Of a stretch of 64,000 nt of DNA, positions 1 through 13,734 are shown in pieces. A program made the position numbers and the translations under genes. Within the stretch, counting starts at the first letter, position 1, and the number at the start of each line of letters is the position of its first letter. The notes below the pieces were generated by a model. The model saw only the letters and a program-made list of their open reading frames with translations. It made no database searches and had not been told where the DNA came from. The stretch spans positions 38,488,520-38,552,519 of the forward strand of contig OV121089.1 in the NCBI GenBank assembly GCA_921293015.1. The letters run 5' to 3'. This DNA comes from Phorcus lineatus (taxonomy: Eukaryota; Mollusca; Gastropoda; Trochida; Trochidae).

Positions 1-1470
1 ATGTTTTGAAATTGCTTTTACTTTAAAAATTCAAACTAAAAAAAATGCAAACGTTATTATTTTTCTGCCACTTACTGTTGTTGTTCGTTAATGAGAGACC
101 ATTAAATAACGAATACGGCCTTTACCGTCGAACTTTAAAAGCTTGACTGTCCCCACCACGAGTGTTCTTGTGCGCATCGGTCGAATTTTGGTGTGCAGAA
201 GGCACTTCATTAATGAAGGAACAGCGGATTGTGACAAGTGCTGTGGTAGACTTGAAATCGATGAAGTTGCATGCATGACAAATTGTTATTTTCTTATATC
301 ATCAATTTCAACTTCTCGAATTCGAACCAAGTATAAGATAAACTATTCTATGTCTTGGCATTTGTGGTCTTTTCCAAGCTATTGTCTGCATCTAAGCTAC
401 TCATCGAGCCTCTTGTTGTAGATTTGCTATTGAGTCAGTCCTACGTTGCAAAATGTTAACTTTATAATCCGGCGCGAGAAAACAAACTCTTATAAAGGAT
501 GACGTACTTATTCACTAATTATGCATTAAACTTGAATTGTTGATATTGAAATCGTAATATCAAAATGGAATCTCTATAAATTGATCAAAATGAAATTACA
601 GAAGCCACACATTCCTTCTGTTATATTTTTTACGTTCCGGTGTTTTGTAATACTCTGAACGTTGAATTTCGACGGATTGGACCACGGCCTAAATGGAGAT
701 GTAAAATTTAGATGTAATTAGTAATAGGTCAAATGTATTGTAAAACTATAAATTACTGCTATATGTCACATAAAATTGCAAATTTCATCACTTATCTGCA
801 ACAGCTTTTATGTAGAATGCCAGAGGGGACAAAGTTTATTTACAGTATCATCACTGTAAGTAAACAGCAATGTAAGGTTACGAACAAAAACACAACAAAC
901 ATTTTATACAACCTTAAGATTCCATACATACTTACCAAATCTATAACCAAACATCACATAAGTTCAACATTCAGTTCAAAATTGCACACGTCCATAGAAC
1001 TGAAATTCTAATTGGATTTATGTGACAATACAGATATGGTTTGACAGAAAACGGACGTCAATACCTTGTTGTTGCGTACAGGGAATATTAAGGGGTATAT
1101 TACTGCACCCCGTCTTACACCCCTATCAACCTGCCACTGACGGCATTCACCGTGAATTATTTACGTCAATTCAACTCCTCTTACGCCTATTTTATCTATA
1201 TATACTTCCCTACTACACCTAAACAAGGTGAAAAATACAATTTTAACAATCCCCTTTCCTTTAATGCTCATTTGAAGCTCTAATCTGATTACCATTGAGA
1301 TTAACAAATGCCGAAGCAACTAGGCACGAGCCCACGTCGGCGTTAAGATTAGTACACAAAACGCCTTGAATATCGTTGGCGGATGGCGTTTGGCCTATCT
1401 GTTGACTAAACTGAAAGACAGCCTGTTTATTGATCCCAATCTCCCCCGCTCTTCCAATCCCCGCCTATGA
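1..1470. other. upstream intergenic region, no gene seen
   Basis: No convincing coding exon was found on either strand. The open frames here (under 95 codons) have no recognisable domain and A/T-driven composition. The last 100 bases before the TATA box become less AT-rich and hold a CCAAT-like CTTCCAATCC at about 1451, consistent with the proximal promoter of the protease gene that follows. Confidence 0.5.
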
Positions 1471-1472
1471 GG

Positions 1473-1508
1473 TATATAGACGAGAGGTTCACTTCGGTAC
1501 CTCAGTTG
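1473..1508 (+). promoter_or_regulatory. core promoter of the astacin gene (TATA box plus initiator)
   Basis: TATATA lies at 1473-1478, and CTCAGTTGAC starts at 1501. The TCAGTT initiator-like motif sits about 30 bp downstream of the TATA box, the normal metazoan spacing. This predicts a transcription start near 1503 and a 5' UTR of about 260 nt with no intron before the start codon at 1762. The pairing of motifs is seen; promoter function is inferred. Confidence 0.5.
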
Positions 1509-1761
1509 ACAGGAACCGTATCTGGAGAATACTTTTATTTGATCATACAGCAAAAGCCATACATTAGCGTGCTGAAGATTTGATTGTTGCAGCTGTTTCT
1601 TCTTAACCAGAGAATTAATAACAGCGGCGAAGAAGAAAATCAGATTCTCCAGACATTGTGTTTTGTTCTAAAAAGAGACGACTGACAAAGAGGAAAGAGT
1701 GAATTACAATTCGTGAAAAAGAATTCAAATTTGATTGTTGTTGAGCAACAAGACCAGAACA

Positions 1762-4700
1762 ATGAATGTAATCGCAGCGTTAATTTGTACCTGGACCGTT
1801 ATATCAGGAATACCTTTACACCACCAGGTGGGTACAATTGAACACCTTGAACGCAATATTGCATGATGTGTAGAATTAGACTCAGATTTCCTGAGAACTC
1901 ATTAAGCATTCCTTTGTTCAGGTTCTTTTACATTAGAACAAGTTTAAGATTACATTTCCGAGTTAAAATTATTTGAAGACACATTTCCTATACGATTTTG
2001 TCACGTTTTTTTCCAATAACAAATTCTTGTACTTAAAGATAAATTGAGATGATAGATAATCGTTTGCCAACTACTTATGTTTCACACTAAGTCAAGTAAA
2101 TGCTTCCCTTCCTATTATATTCAAACTTTCGAATTTTAATCAATATTGCATGAAAATCATATTACGGGCTTGTTTAATTATGCTTTCTTTTACTCCAAAT
2201 TTCATTCTTTGAAAAACATTATTTTGGTTTAATATTAGCCCCCTTTTAATGTCTGTCAATCACAACAATGATTTGATCAGAAGATAGACAATACACGTCA
2301 TTTGTATATGTCAGTTTATATCCACGTCCAAAACAATTTTCGTATTAGAAATCTTGCTTATAAGGAATTTTCACAAGAAGTGTTCTTGAACAATGTGAAT
2401 GTTTCGTGTCTTTGAATCATACGTTTAGCTAAATGTCATTTCTTTGCCTATCTCTCACTGTCAATAATTACTAAGCTGTATGTTCTATATGAAGACAAAA
2501 GCCATCGATATAAAGATTTGATGTGAAGACAAAACTGATACTTCTTACAATATAATTCCTTAGCCTTTCCCCGTTGAATTAATTCATTTTCTTGGACTCT
2601 TTGATTGAGGAAGCATTCTAATGCTCTTTTTTGCAGTCATAGTAAATGCAAACCTTTCTACCATCAAAGGAGAGGATTCTCAATACTCACAAGGCAGTAA
2701 TTCAACATGATTATTATAATTTTTTATAGAATACAGCTTTAGGTGTGCTTGAAGACTTTTCGGCATTCCGATGTGTGCCTCTGAGTCTGGATTAAAGTAT
2801 TCTCTTTATTATTGTTACCTTGTACCTGTATTTGCTAACTACATGTATACCTTTATTACAGTCGTATCAAACTCTTGACCCTCTCTACCATCTTCAGAGG
2901 AGAAGCTCCCGGGGTCTTCCTAAACCCGAAGATGAGTCGAACACAGATGGTACGAACTTCGAGTTCGACATGGTACTGACCCCTTTCCAGAAGTTCGTGA
3001 TACATAGTCAGGGCGGCCCCGCCCACCCCAGTATGGCGTGGAAGAGAAAGGCGCTAGTGGACATGGCTAGACGCTGGCCCCAAGCTATTATACCTTTCGA
3101 GTTGTCACCTTCATTGAGTAAGTATCCTCACTAGTCATCATTTATATCACGTGTACAGGAATCTTTCGAAGTTTTGTTCATGTTTCCTGATTACATCACT
3201 ATTTAAAAGAATAAATAATATGTTTGATACACGCACGGATATCCTGTGCCAAATTCCTGCTGAAGCACGTGCATTATCGTGGATGTGATCAGCTTAGTAT
3301 TGTGCGAAGGTTTGGTTAATATTAGCTAATGTCAGAATTAAATGGACTCAAAATTTATGTTTTCAACATGAAAGATTTTGTTCTACTTCACATAGGCTAA
3401 CAGTACCTATAAACCTTTAGAAAAGTTTTCAATCATACTTTGACATACTTTGACTCATTCGTTGTACAGCGTTTAAGATCTTGTTCTCCTGCTCATATGT
3501 TCATGTCTTAACAGTGCCTATAAAACGTTTGGAACAGTTGGCATTACCTGCATTTGAACCCTTCAGTAAAGTAAATACTTGAATCAATCAAAATGGTATT
3601 TTTTCAGTAATAGTGGGTTCTTCTTGATAAATTAACAGAATTGATAACGTTTGCCATATTTTACTCTAGAAGAATTATCTGTGTATATATAAGCCTTTTT
3701 GCATCTAAGATAAATCGGTCTTCGTAAAATATTGTATTATATTGATATACCTCATATATGACGTGAATCAGCTTTCACTATCATTCTATTTAAATCGTTG
3801 AAATACGTACACTCATTTGAAATTATATTCTACTGATCTCATCGTGAAGGGTTTTAACATTAGATTGAAAATTTATTTCAATTTTCAACACGAATATGAT
3901 TACATTAAACTTTAAGGTTTTAAGATTGAAAACTATCCTTACGAAGCATTTAGAAACATTAATCTTAAAGTTTATATATAAATAGCTGTTGTATAATTTC
4001 ATCAAATTTCCACATAACAGGAGAAAAGACATACGCGTTTCTAGTGTTCTGATTAATATTGATAAAGTATGAATTTGCGATTTTCGTAATTTGAAAACTA
4101 ATAGTTGGTATTGTTTACATTTTATGTAAAAGTTGATTACTGAAATGATATCACGCAAGGAGAGGGATCTCTCAGTGGACTTCTCTACTGACTCCAACTG
4201 ACTCCAGTGATAAACCAAGCATCTTCAATAATAACATAGAACACATTCGTTTTAAGATAAATCGTCGTCTAGACCCATTTTAACGGTCGTGAAAATTAAA
4301 CATCGTACTATTAGTGAAAGATAATCGTTCAATGGCAGCTGCACATTAGACATTTAGTATATCTGACAAATCACATTCCCTATCTGTTCATGGATGATAT
4401 TACTCTAATCTTGTAAGCGAGTTACAATGGTGGTTATAAACATGAAATGTTTTTATCAATTAGAATTTTGTATGTGTTGTTTGTGAACATGACACAATCT
4501 TGTTCGAATGAAATGGGTTCTGATTTTAATTTATCATTCAGTTTACCTTTATGACATTGTATGGTAAATAGCAAATTAGTATCTCTAGAGCTAATTCTCT
4601 ACAAATATATGATATTTTCCCCAATATCTGATAACAAACCTCCCATGATTCACATCACGACGTGCTAGTCCCTCGTACAAGTTCAATATTGAATGGTTTT

Positions 4701-6236
4701 AATCTATATACAAATTAGCATTAATGACGAACCATCGCTCCAGTGAAACACGATCATTCCATTAATTCCAATCGGATCAGCGTAAAGAGGTGCTGTGGGT
4801 TGGCCAGGCTCTATGATAATGGTTAACCTTCGTGTAGAGCGAGCGAGTAAAGTGTTCTAACATATCCGTCTCACATAATACGAATGCTTATCTAATTCAT
4901 CTTTATCACCTTCGGCGTCTGTCTTCCTTCCAGACCCATTTCAGTTGCAATGGGCTCTCAGTGCGATGGAGAGCTGGTCAAATAGCACATGTATCAAATT
5001 CAGTTCAAAAACCCCTGAGCTTTCCAAAGCCCTTGGTCATGACGATTTTGTACTGTTTACCAACGGATCAAGGTACGTTTTGAAGTGCACTTAAACGAAA
5101 TCCTCTTTTTTCATAAATATGTTTGATAACTACTTTGTTTGGAAATTTTAAACACTTGAACACAACTTTACCATAGTGTACTACCATTTTGTGTCTGTTG
5201 TTCTATTAGGCATGTATTTTTACATAATAAGAATTTTTTTTATCTAAAATCCTTTTAAAAACATTCCTGTAGTAATTTGATAAATCTAATCAAACAAATA
5301 CCTTTTTATTAGGAAAATTATCATTCCTGACATTATCATCTTTCTAACTAGCCATACACCCACCCGTTTCTTCATCCATCCCATGTGTCTATCTATCTTT
5401 CTATCCATATATCTATCTATCCATCTATCTATCTATCCATCAATCTATCTATCTATCTATCTTTCCATCTTTCTATATATCTATTCATTCATGCATGCAT
5501 TCCTTTATCTATTCCTTTATTTATGTTAACAGCTGCAGGACGATGGTAGGACGAGTGCCTGGAGGTCAGGACCTCGTTATAGGAGAAACATGTTCGGTTA
5601 GCAGCAATTTATTTTTAACGATAATATACACAATATCAACATCTTTCTTCATACATAAGGGACACCAATCTGCAGAAAGCTTGATGAATGGATGACACAA
5701 ACGAAACTTTAGAGCATTTTTCTACTACGTACGCTATAAGTCGAAGAAACATACAATGTACAGTAGACCCTACAGACGATTTTTTTGACATATTCTGCTT
5801 TTGACTTTAAAGTTAAATACTCATTTGAGTATTTGTCCCAAAGAGGTAAATAATGCATAACTCCAATATGGCAGCTTTAACTCAAATGAAAATTAAGATA
5901 ATTTATTTTGATTCATGTAAAAAAAACACATTGTTGTCACCTTTCAGCTAGGTTCCATTGCCCATGAACTAGGTCATACAATTGGCTTTGTTCATGAACA
6001 ATCTCGCCCTGACCGAGACTTGAACGTGGACATCATAAAAGACAACATCATCCCGACACGAGAGGAGGACTTCAAGAAATACACGGCGCAAACCATCAAC
6101 ACGTTCAACCTGCCTTATGACTACAGCTCCATCATGCACTACAGTTCTACAGTGAGTCTTGATTCTCTACGTCAACAAATAGTAAAAAAATGTACTATGT
6201 AGAATTGCAAAAATGCCGGTTTAGAGGGATGTAATA

Positions 6237-6283
<47 letters not shown>

Positions 6284-7702
6284 AATAATAATATAAATAA
6301 TAATAATAATAATAATAATGAACTTATATAGCGCCTTATTTCCAGCAAGAGCTGCTCAACGGCGCTGAAATATTCAAAGGCATAGTTAAATGTAATAAGA
6401 AACCAAGTTTAGCCATATGATTGTATCAGGTTACAGGGAGAGTCGGACAATAGAGTATCCGTTTTATTATGAAGTATGAATAAAGCATCTCGTTTAATAA
6501 CATATGAGAGATAGAACAAACGTTTTGACGCTCGTTTCTTATCATAACTTAAGCCACAGCCAGTTTTAAGGGTTTCATATCGTTATAATAATAACCCTAA
6601 TATAAAAAACAACGTTATGACGTAAAGTGAAATAGGCTAATTCATAAAGCTTTGAAATTTAATGTTCCTCAAATTGTCACCCCTTAAGTCTATTTATGAT
6701 AAGTCAATGAAAGCATATCTATAAAGTGCATGCAATATTTAGTAAAAAACGAAACATTCATATTTTCGTGAATTTACAATATACTCCGGCGTGAAGGGTA
6801 TAACATGTTAAAAAAGTTTACCATCTGATTATACGAGCATTGACAAAAGCTGCTACATAGTGACGTGTAATCCGACAATAAAGTCATTAAAACGTAAAAG
6901 TAGGCAATCCTTGGGGCATTTTGGTGTCTCGTTCCATTTTTTCTCTCCTTGCTATGATTTTAAGCCGACGTTTGATTCACTTCTTAATCCGGTCATAAGT
7001 ACTTATTGTCACTGGAACAACTGTTGCGATGTTTTCCTACAAGGATTGTAACTGTTTTCATTTTCAATGGATAAGATTACATCATGATCTATAATATATC
7101 AAATATTTCTTTTACAAATTAATTTTGTAGCGTAAGTGAAAAATGATCAGCTAAGTAATTAGAACTGAATTGAAACGTTATATGCTGCTTTTTTAATATG
7201 AAAGAGTATTTCTATGAGAATTTCATGAAAGTATTATGATTTCAAGTCATATAAAGATGAATTTATAGTAATCGATGCTTTATCATATGGTAATGTTCTC
7301 ACTGCAGGCATTTTCAAAGAACGGTGGACTGACAGTACGAACACATGATCCTCATCTTCAAATGGTCATCGGTCAAAGGTCCAAACTTAGCTTCTTGGAC
7401 ATCAAACTGGCCAACGAGTTGTACAAGTGTACTGGTAAGTTGCAGCATTTTTATTAGAAGTAGCTGGAAAGTAATGGTAGATGTAGTACTTGTAGTTGTA
7501 GAAGTAGCGGTAGTAGCCTACTAGTAGTAATAAAAGCAGTAGTAGAACTAGTTTCAGCAGCTGCAGTCGCAGTAGTCGTAGAATTAGTATCAGTAGTTTC
7601 CTACTTGTAGTAAATAAAGTAATTGTAGAAGTAGTAGTAGCAGCCGCAGCTGTAGTAGTAGTAGTAGTAGTAGTAGTAGTTGTAGTAGTAGTAGTAGTAG
7701 TG

Positions 7703-7736
<34 letters not shown>

Positions 7737-10700
7737 TAGTTTATGTTGTTTTTGTAGCAGTAGCGCATTTATCAACTAGACTAGAAATAGCTGTTATATT
7801 TCAATTGTTTGTTAGTCTGAAGCCTGTGTTCTTCATTCGGACGAGTAGAACATGAAGCACACATGAAAATGATATGTCAAGCCATTTGTTTTGCATGAGA
7901 GATTTACAACACACATGTTGGGACAAAACCATTCAATGAGTGGTGTAGTAATGTCTCCAATATACGATACATGAGCAGCGAATTTTGCGAACAAGATTTG
8001 AGAAATTTACAATATGATCACAATTCGAATTACACATGGAATGAGATCAAGAATTTCTCCTTGGGACTCGTTTTTTTTTCACGAATCCGTTCCTACTACA
8101 TTTCATAAACGAAGACGAGTATTTAGGATTATACATTATACTATCAATATACAACTATACTATACCTTCATAGTAGAAATCATATTTCATATGCTTAACC
8201 CGAGTAGACACAAACTTCAGACGATACACATGACAGTAATAAAACTGTTGTTGCAGCTCGTTGTACCACAAGGAGAACATGTAACAACGGCGGATATCTG
8301 GGACCTGAGTGCACGTGTGTGTGCCCTGAAGGCCTGACTGGAGACACATGCGACCAGCTAAGTATAAACGGAGGTAGGTGAAATCACTGATGGAGTTCAT
8401 CTTAAAAGTTTTAAATTATGCAAAACGGTCCGTTTTTAAAACTGTCAGAAAGTTTTGAAAGTAATCGTTCCTGACTTTGTACGAAATAATCAGTTGAATT
8501 GGTTGCAAGCACCTGACTGATAATTTGACGCTCCAACGGAATCGTCTTGAAAGTAACAGGAACAGGATTTGTACTAAGAATCATTTTAAAATAATCGCTA
8601 GCAATTGACTGCTAATGTTACACCTCTCGTTTTCTCTGCATTAACCTGCATCAATATTATTATTTCTATTCTTATTCAGAATATATCATTATATCATTTC
8701 ACGAATACTTTATTTGCAATATATTACTTAGACTTTTCATCATTAGGAGCGTAAAGATTGTAAATGCAAAAACGTTATGGCGTCCTCGAAGGTTGCCTCC
8801 AGAAACTGTACACCTGTAGAACTATTCCCTTAAGAAATGAGACGTTGATTAAGTATACAGGCGTGAAAGTTGACGTCATGTTTACTGTTTTATTTGACAG
8901 CTTGTGGGGGTGTGTTATCTGCTACATCCGGGTCAGTACAGACACCCGACTACCCGGTTGGCTACCCTCAAGATACTGACTGCTATTGGCTGATACAGGT
9001 GTGATACATTTAGTTTATCATATCAATTTGGGGGGAGGGGTATCATTAAGGAACAGACTGGGTAACATGTTCCATTAAAAAACTCCGATAATGGTTGTAA
9101 TTTGCTGTGTATTTAGTTCTTACTGAAATTAATATCCTCGATATAGCTGCGCACTGAAAGTTTGATCACTTAACACTGTATCTAAGTGCAAATATCATGT
9201 AATTTTGGTTAAGTTTGGAGGTCAATAAAAAATTAAAAAAACTTGAAGAAGGATCAACCATGGTCAAGGAGTGAAATAGTCGTTCTTTAATGCATTCTGG
9301 GATCGTCTTATCTCACGTGAAAAAATGCAAATTTTGGCATAATGAAATTTCGATTTCCTTTTTGGTTAACATTTTCAATATCAACTCTCTGAGAACTAAA
9401 TGAGCATAATCACACTTACTTGACATAAACAAACATAACCTGTCTTTATAGCTGCTGGTCACTTATAAGGATTTGAAATTTTGACCCCAGGTCACTTCAT
9501 TCAACTGCCAAAACTTTAACGTTTAACTATGGAGTATGCTTTACGATTGCATTAAGGCACAATGGATCTTTACTTCTGTATTGAAATACAATCACAATGA
9601 TATCCCTAATTACATGATCTTTACATTAGCATACGCTGGTCTGTGAACAAACTTTTGGCATGCAGCTGTATGTGTTTTTGAACGTTGGAAGGTAGTTTAG
9701 TATGACCTAAGCAATGATATGAATAATTCAAATAACACTCCTTAATGGCAGGTTGAAATATCATCCAGGAGCCCCTAGAGATTGAAGGTAGTTTTGGAAA
9801 GGGATTACTATACAGACTGGATATCCGATTGCATTGGTCAATTTAAAATGACAGATAAGTGCCGGAAGATGTAAAATAATATCTTGTGTATTAGCCACGT
9901 TAGTATCTTGTTTTGATTTTATGGCCTTAAAGCTGAATCATGTTATTTTATAATTTAAAAATGCAAGCAAGGAAACAGCCGTGTCAAATGTCAAATCAGG
10001 GACAATGAAAAAGATTGAATTTTTAGCTAGTTTCTGTTATTTTAAACAACACTTCTGTCTGTGCTTTTACAAACTGATCTAATATTGTTGAATGCAATAA
10101 TGCGGCTCAAAGGCAATCTTGTAAACATGAAGATGTTCCGTAGACAGCCTTCTGTGTATATCTTCGGCTGCGCCATTATATAATGTGAATATTTCGTGTG
10201 ATAAATATATATAGAACTTGTCTCGCATGTTATATCCTCTTCGACTCTGAAGAACAAGCCGCAGGAGAGCATGACTTAGTGTACTGTCGTCTTTTCGGAA
10301 CTAATGTTTCTCATTTGCTGTTACATGACATACTTATTAAGGTTGACCTGATATGGAGCCATCAGTTCATGTAGTAGAAGATTGTGGTACTATACTGAAC
10401 TGTGACAAATTTAATTTCTACACAGGGTCCACCAAACTCGAACATCGTGTTGAGTTTCAGTCTGTTCGATGTGGATGACGGGTATGATTGTCAGTGGTGT
10501 AATTGTGACTATCTCGAGATCAAGACGTACGGCTTCGAGAAGGCTGGACAAAGGTAAATTACAATGTACTAGAATCTTGGAACCAGGTCAACAAAATAGA
10601 TATTGAACGCTGGCTTCAAGTGTGCGAGCAAAATCTTATGACGTCATCATAGGAACTGGCAAATCAGCAACTTTGACTGATTTGAAACTGAAATTTTTAA

Positions 10701-11846
10701 AGTCTGCACGATCTATCTTCTATATTCTAGGGCTAATTCTCCACTTATACCCTGGATCCAAGGAAGGCTATACGCGATACTTTGATTACTTCTCTTTGCG
10801 GGCATAGCCTTCCCTAAACATTCAATCAGATGTAAACATGTAAGTTTAAAAAATAGACTTCTCTAGTGACCACACACCTTTAGCCTAGCTTACACCCGGA
10901 GATCAGTAATACATTGTTCGTGAAAGACATCCTTCCTTGGCATTTTTTAAAACTAGGCATGCACATGGTTATCAAACTTCTGAAATCTATGTCGAATAAG
11001 CGAACGCACCAGCAAAGAGAACAAGCGCGAGTGATAGTTGGGGAAAACGTCACCAAAGATCATTCAGAAATTTTAATTACCTTTTTCCTGGAAAGGAGAA
11101 GACTTTAAAAGTAAAAACGATAACTCACACTATCATAGCTTATATCTTCCGACGTCTTAACTGTGTAAGAAGTTATTGAATTGGCAGAGTGGACACCAAG
11201 TTTAGAAAGCTGAGAAGTAAAAGACAAGCTAAAGGAGGTAATTAGATTATCACACCGTGCCTACCTCGGAGCTAGAGTATTCGTGGGGAAATATCAGTGC
11301 TGGTAGGGTGGTAATGCTCTGTGAATGATGTCATTGAATATGAACTACACTTTTTATTGATATATATATATTTCAGTTTTATGGAATAAAGGAGGAAGTA
11401 TATCCCAAGCTTACCTGATGAAGTTAATATATATTACTTACAAAATGTTTTACAACGTCAGAATACGAATCTATTTCATCTCACTCAAGTTTCATAAGAG
11501 ATACACTTGTCCTACTCTCATTACTCTTGTCATCAAATTTAGTTTCAATGTAAATTTTACTTCTCTCTGAAATGTAATTTTGTATGCATGTTTTGTGTGT
11601 GGGCTTACGGCCACCTATTGAAATACAGGAGTTTAATTGAATTATCATAAGAATCATGTGACAGGAAATATATATGAAAACCAAACAGCTAGAATGGTTG
11701 TCTCCTGCTTCTTCAGATACTGTGGAACATACGTGAAGACTCCCCTTCTCCACAACTCCAGTTCTCTTCTCCTACACTTCCACACTGACGACACCTGGAC
11801 AATGAACACTGGCTTCGAGTTTGCATACAAGATCCTCTCCTCATGA
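1762..11846 (+). CDS. secreted astacin-family zinc metalloprotease with EGF and CUB domains (10 exons, 442 aa)
   Basis: Exons: 1762-1827, 2862-3117, 4934-5072, 5533-5596, 5948-6151, 7308-7434, 8257-8373, 8901-8998, 10426-10553, 11717-11846. All introns are GT-AG, phases agree, and the total is 1329 nt with stop. Residues 1-19 or so are a signal peptide. A short propeptide contains F55-E-F-D58, matching the family's inhibitory Asp motif. The catalytic domain has HELGHTIGFVHEQSRPDR at 181-198 (three zinc His) and the Met-turn SIMHY at 236-240. C127, C155, C174 and C284 fit the two family disulfides. Residues 288-317 form a six-Cys EGF module and 326-442 one CUB domain with C326, C352, C384 and C402 plus two extra Cys (379, 382). 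The order resembles sea-urchin blastula protease/tolloid-type enzymes, which cleave matrix or growth-factor regulators, but only one CUB is present, so the substrate cannot be assigned. The start has the only good signal peptide in frame. Confidence 0.93.
5383..5485. repeat. (TATC)n-type microsatellite in astacin intron 3
   Basis: Imperfect ATCT/ATCC tetranucleotide repeats run for about 100 bp and end about 50 bp before exon 4 of the protease. Confidence 0.85.
6237..6375. repeat. compound (GAT)n-(AAT)n microsatellite followed by a repeat fragment, astacin intron 5
   Basis: GAT triplets (6237-6282) pass into AAT triplets (6283-6319). They are followed by about 55 bp containing TTATATAGCGCC and GGCGCTGAAAT, arranged like the arms of a small GC-rich stem. 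A microsatellite joined to a short GC-richer segment is typical of the tail of a dispersed short element. I cannot name the family from sequence alone. Confidence 0.6.
7476..7756. repeat. (TAG)n trinucleotide repeat in astacin intron 6
   Basis: About 280 bp of degenerate TAG/GTA/CAG triplets, purest at 7650-7740. On the opposite strand it gives an open frame of almost pure leucine (7590-7775), which is an artefact of the repeat. Confidence 0.85.
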
Positions 11847-12176
11847 CGTCATCAATGAAACTGGCCAATCAGACTCCGAAAGGTATTGACGAAAAGACTG
11901 CGATCCATATCTGCTGTCCACCGACGCTGCTTGATGATGAAGCACTACTATTACGTTAAACGAGTGTTTTATTGTGTTGTGGGATTTGAAGAATATACTT
12001 TCCTGTTGGGATATTTCAGTAAATCTAGTCAGATGACGAGTGCAAATGTTTTGCGCAAAAAGATTTTATAATGTACGCTTACATTAAAGATTTAAAGAAA
12101 TCCTGTAAAGCATACATCGCTTATTAAGCATAACATCTTAAAGAATCTCAGCTTTAACCAAGCATTATGTATTCTG

Positions 12177-12373
12177 AATAAAGCAGAGGAATTTGAAATA
12201 TTCAAATCATTGATAAACGTAAGAAATTCATTCAAAAAATGAGATCAACAATATTCTCTATGTTTGCTTAATTTGAACAATACCTTTTTCTAATGGTAAA
12301 ACTATCATAGTTTATTCATTATTGTTTACATCTTTTGATATGGCGATTTTATGGAAACCAAAGTGTAAATAAA
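12177..12373 (+). terminator. putative poly(A) signals of the astacin gene
   Basis: Two AATAAA hexamers on the coding strand, at 12177-12182 and 12368-12373, lie 331 and 522 bp after the stop codon. Either would give a short 3' UTR. Which one is used cannot be told from the sequence. Confidence 0.45.
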
Positions 12374-13486
12374 AGATTATCAATATAATGTTTTTGTCTT
12401 GATTATTCTGTCAAAACAACAAAGTACGAACGGGCTTGGAAATGTGGAAACGAAGTTCGATGGTGAGATCCCATCTCAATTATGCTATTCTCATCAAACA
12501 GCACCCCATATCATTTGCTTATATTTACCTCATTTATCCGTGAATGACAAAGATATTCCTCGAAATATCCCCTTGAAGGTCGTGTCAACAAAATACCTTT
12601 TAATCGTACCTTTCATTTTAGTGATACACAGAACACCAAAAGATACACAAATCAAGAAGGTCTAGGAAACATTATATATTTTGTTAAATCAACAGTTCTC
12701 TCCCCTTCGTTCTGTTAAGGGTTATTTTAAAACTATTAATGTCACTTACAATTGATTATAGCAGTCAGGCATTTCAACAATCATTTTTCATTAGTAAATT
12801 GAAAGTTTAAGATTCGCTTTTCATTCATTCATTCCTTCATTCATTCATTCATTCATTCATTGAAGCATTCAACCAACAAACTGCTTCTTTCGCCGATGAA
12901 TCTTCTTTGTCGTCGGCGCAGTTTTTCCCAAAACTTCTTTCTGTTTTGGTTTACCTAGTATAATATCAGCGTAATTTAACAATTAAGAAAAAGCAAATAT
13001 TTAAAAATATCCCTTCTATGATTCTAAATGACCCAAATAATAGGATAAATGCTGTTTCAATATACAACCAGCCAAGAAAGTAACATAATAAAGAGAGAAC
13101 GCTCAAACTGAGTTTGAGATACACGTACCGTTTACATCTTTGAAGACATTTCTTTATTGTAACTTTCATTTATTGTATTCCCAGGTAAACTTTTTTCCAG
13201 ACATGCTAGGAACCTATAAAAGCAAAAAATTGAAACAAATACATTGCGTACATTCTTGCTATGTAAATATTGTTTTCACCTTTCCGACATCTGATTGAAA
13301 AGTTAAAATTGGGTTTTGCGGAGTGTCAAAGGGATTTCATTCACACTAAGGGGGCCGGTATTATTACAGGCATAACAAATACAAACCTCTCAAAATCCTC
13401 AAAAAATCATCAATAAGTGGCAGTTTACTGTAATACATAGTTGTTTACCCTTGTTACATACCCATGTAAACTTAGGCTAGTTATAC

Positions 13487-13600
13487 TGACCCCCTGTCAC
13501 AAATTCATAAGGTAAGTCCTAAGGCAAACTTGGTGCGTTGTTAAACAATGGGAGTTAAGGTTAACCTTAGCAATGGTTGTTTTGTGAAAGGAGGCCCTGG
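13487..13600. repeat. dispersed short repeat with GGCC-type ends (copy 1 of 3)
   Basis: The segment runs from CCCCCTGTCACAAA to TTTTGTGAAAGGAGGCCC, so its ends are imperfect inverted repeats. Internally it contains AAGGTTAACCTTAG. Related segments sharing the inner TTAACCTTAG/ACTAAGGTTA motifs and the CACAAA ends are at 48398-48525 and 58800-58917. The family name is unknown to me. Confidence 0.5.
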
Positions 13601-13629
13601 TCCTGATGGACACTACGAAACAGGTCTTC

Positions 13630-13734
13630 GAATTCCCATCCCGCTACATCAGCGTATTTGTCTCCGCCCAGCTCCATCATAGATGATGGAGCTGGGCGTG
13701 TACAAATACGCTGATGTAGCAGGATGTCGAATTC
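13630..13734. repeat. near-perfect 105-bp inverted repeat (hairpin)
   Basis: The two arms, each about 52 bp and each beginning with GAATTC on its outer side, are reverse complements except for about five positions. They meet at CATCAT-AG-ATGATG, leaving a loop of about two bases. The GC content is well above its surroundings. It may be a short foldback MITE or a local inverted duplication; no transposase similarity is possible at this size. Confidence 0.85.

Noticed and set aside
3823..4218. 131-codon minus-strand open frame in astacin intron 2
   Set aside because: AT-driven composition, no domain, and antisense within an intron.
7590..7775. Leucine-rich minus-strand open frame
   Set aside because: It is the reverse reading of a (TAG)n repeat in an intron.
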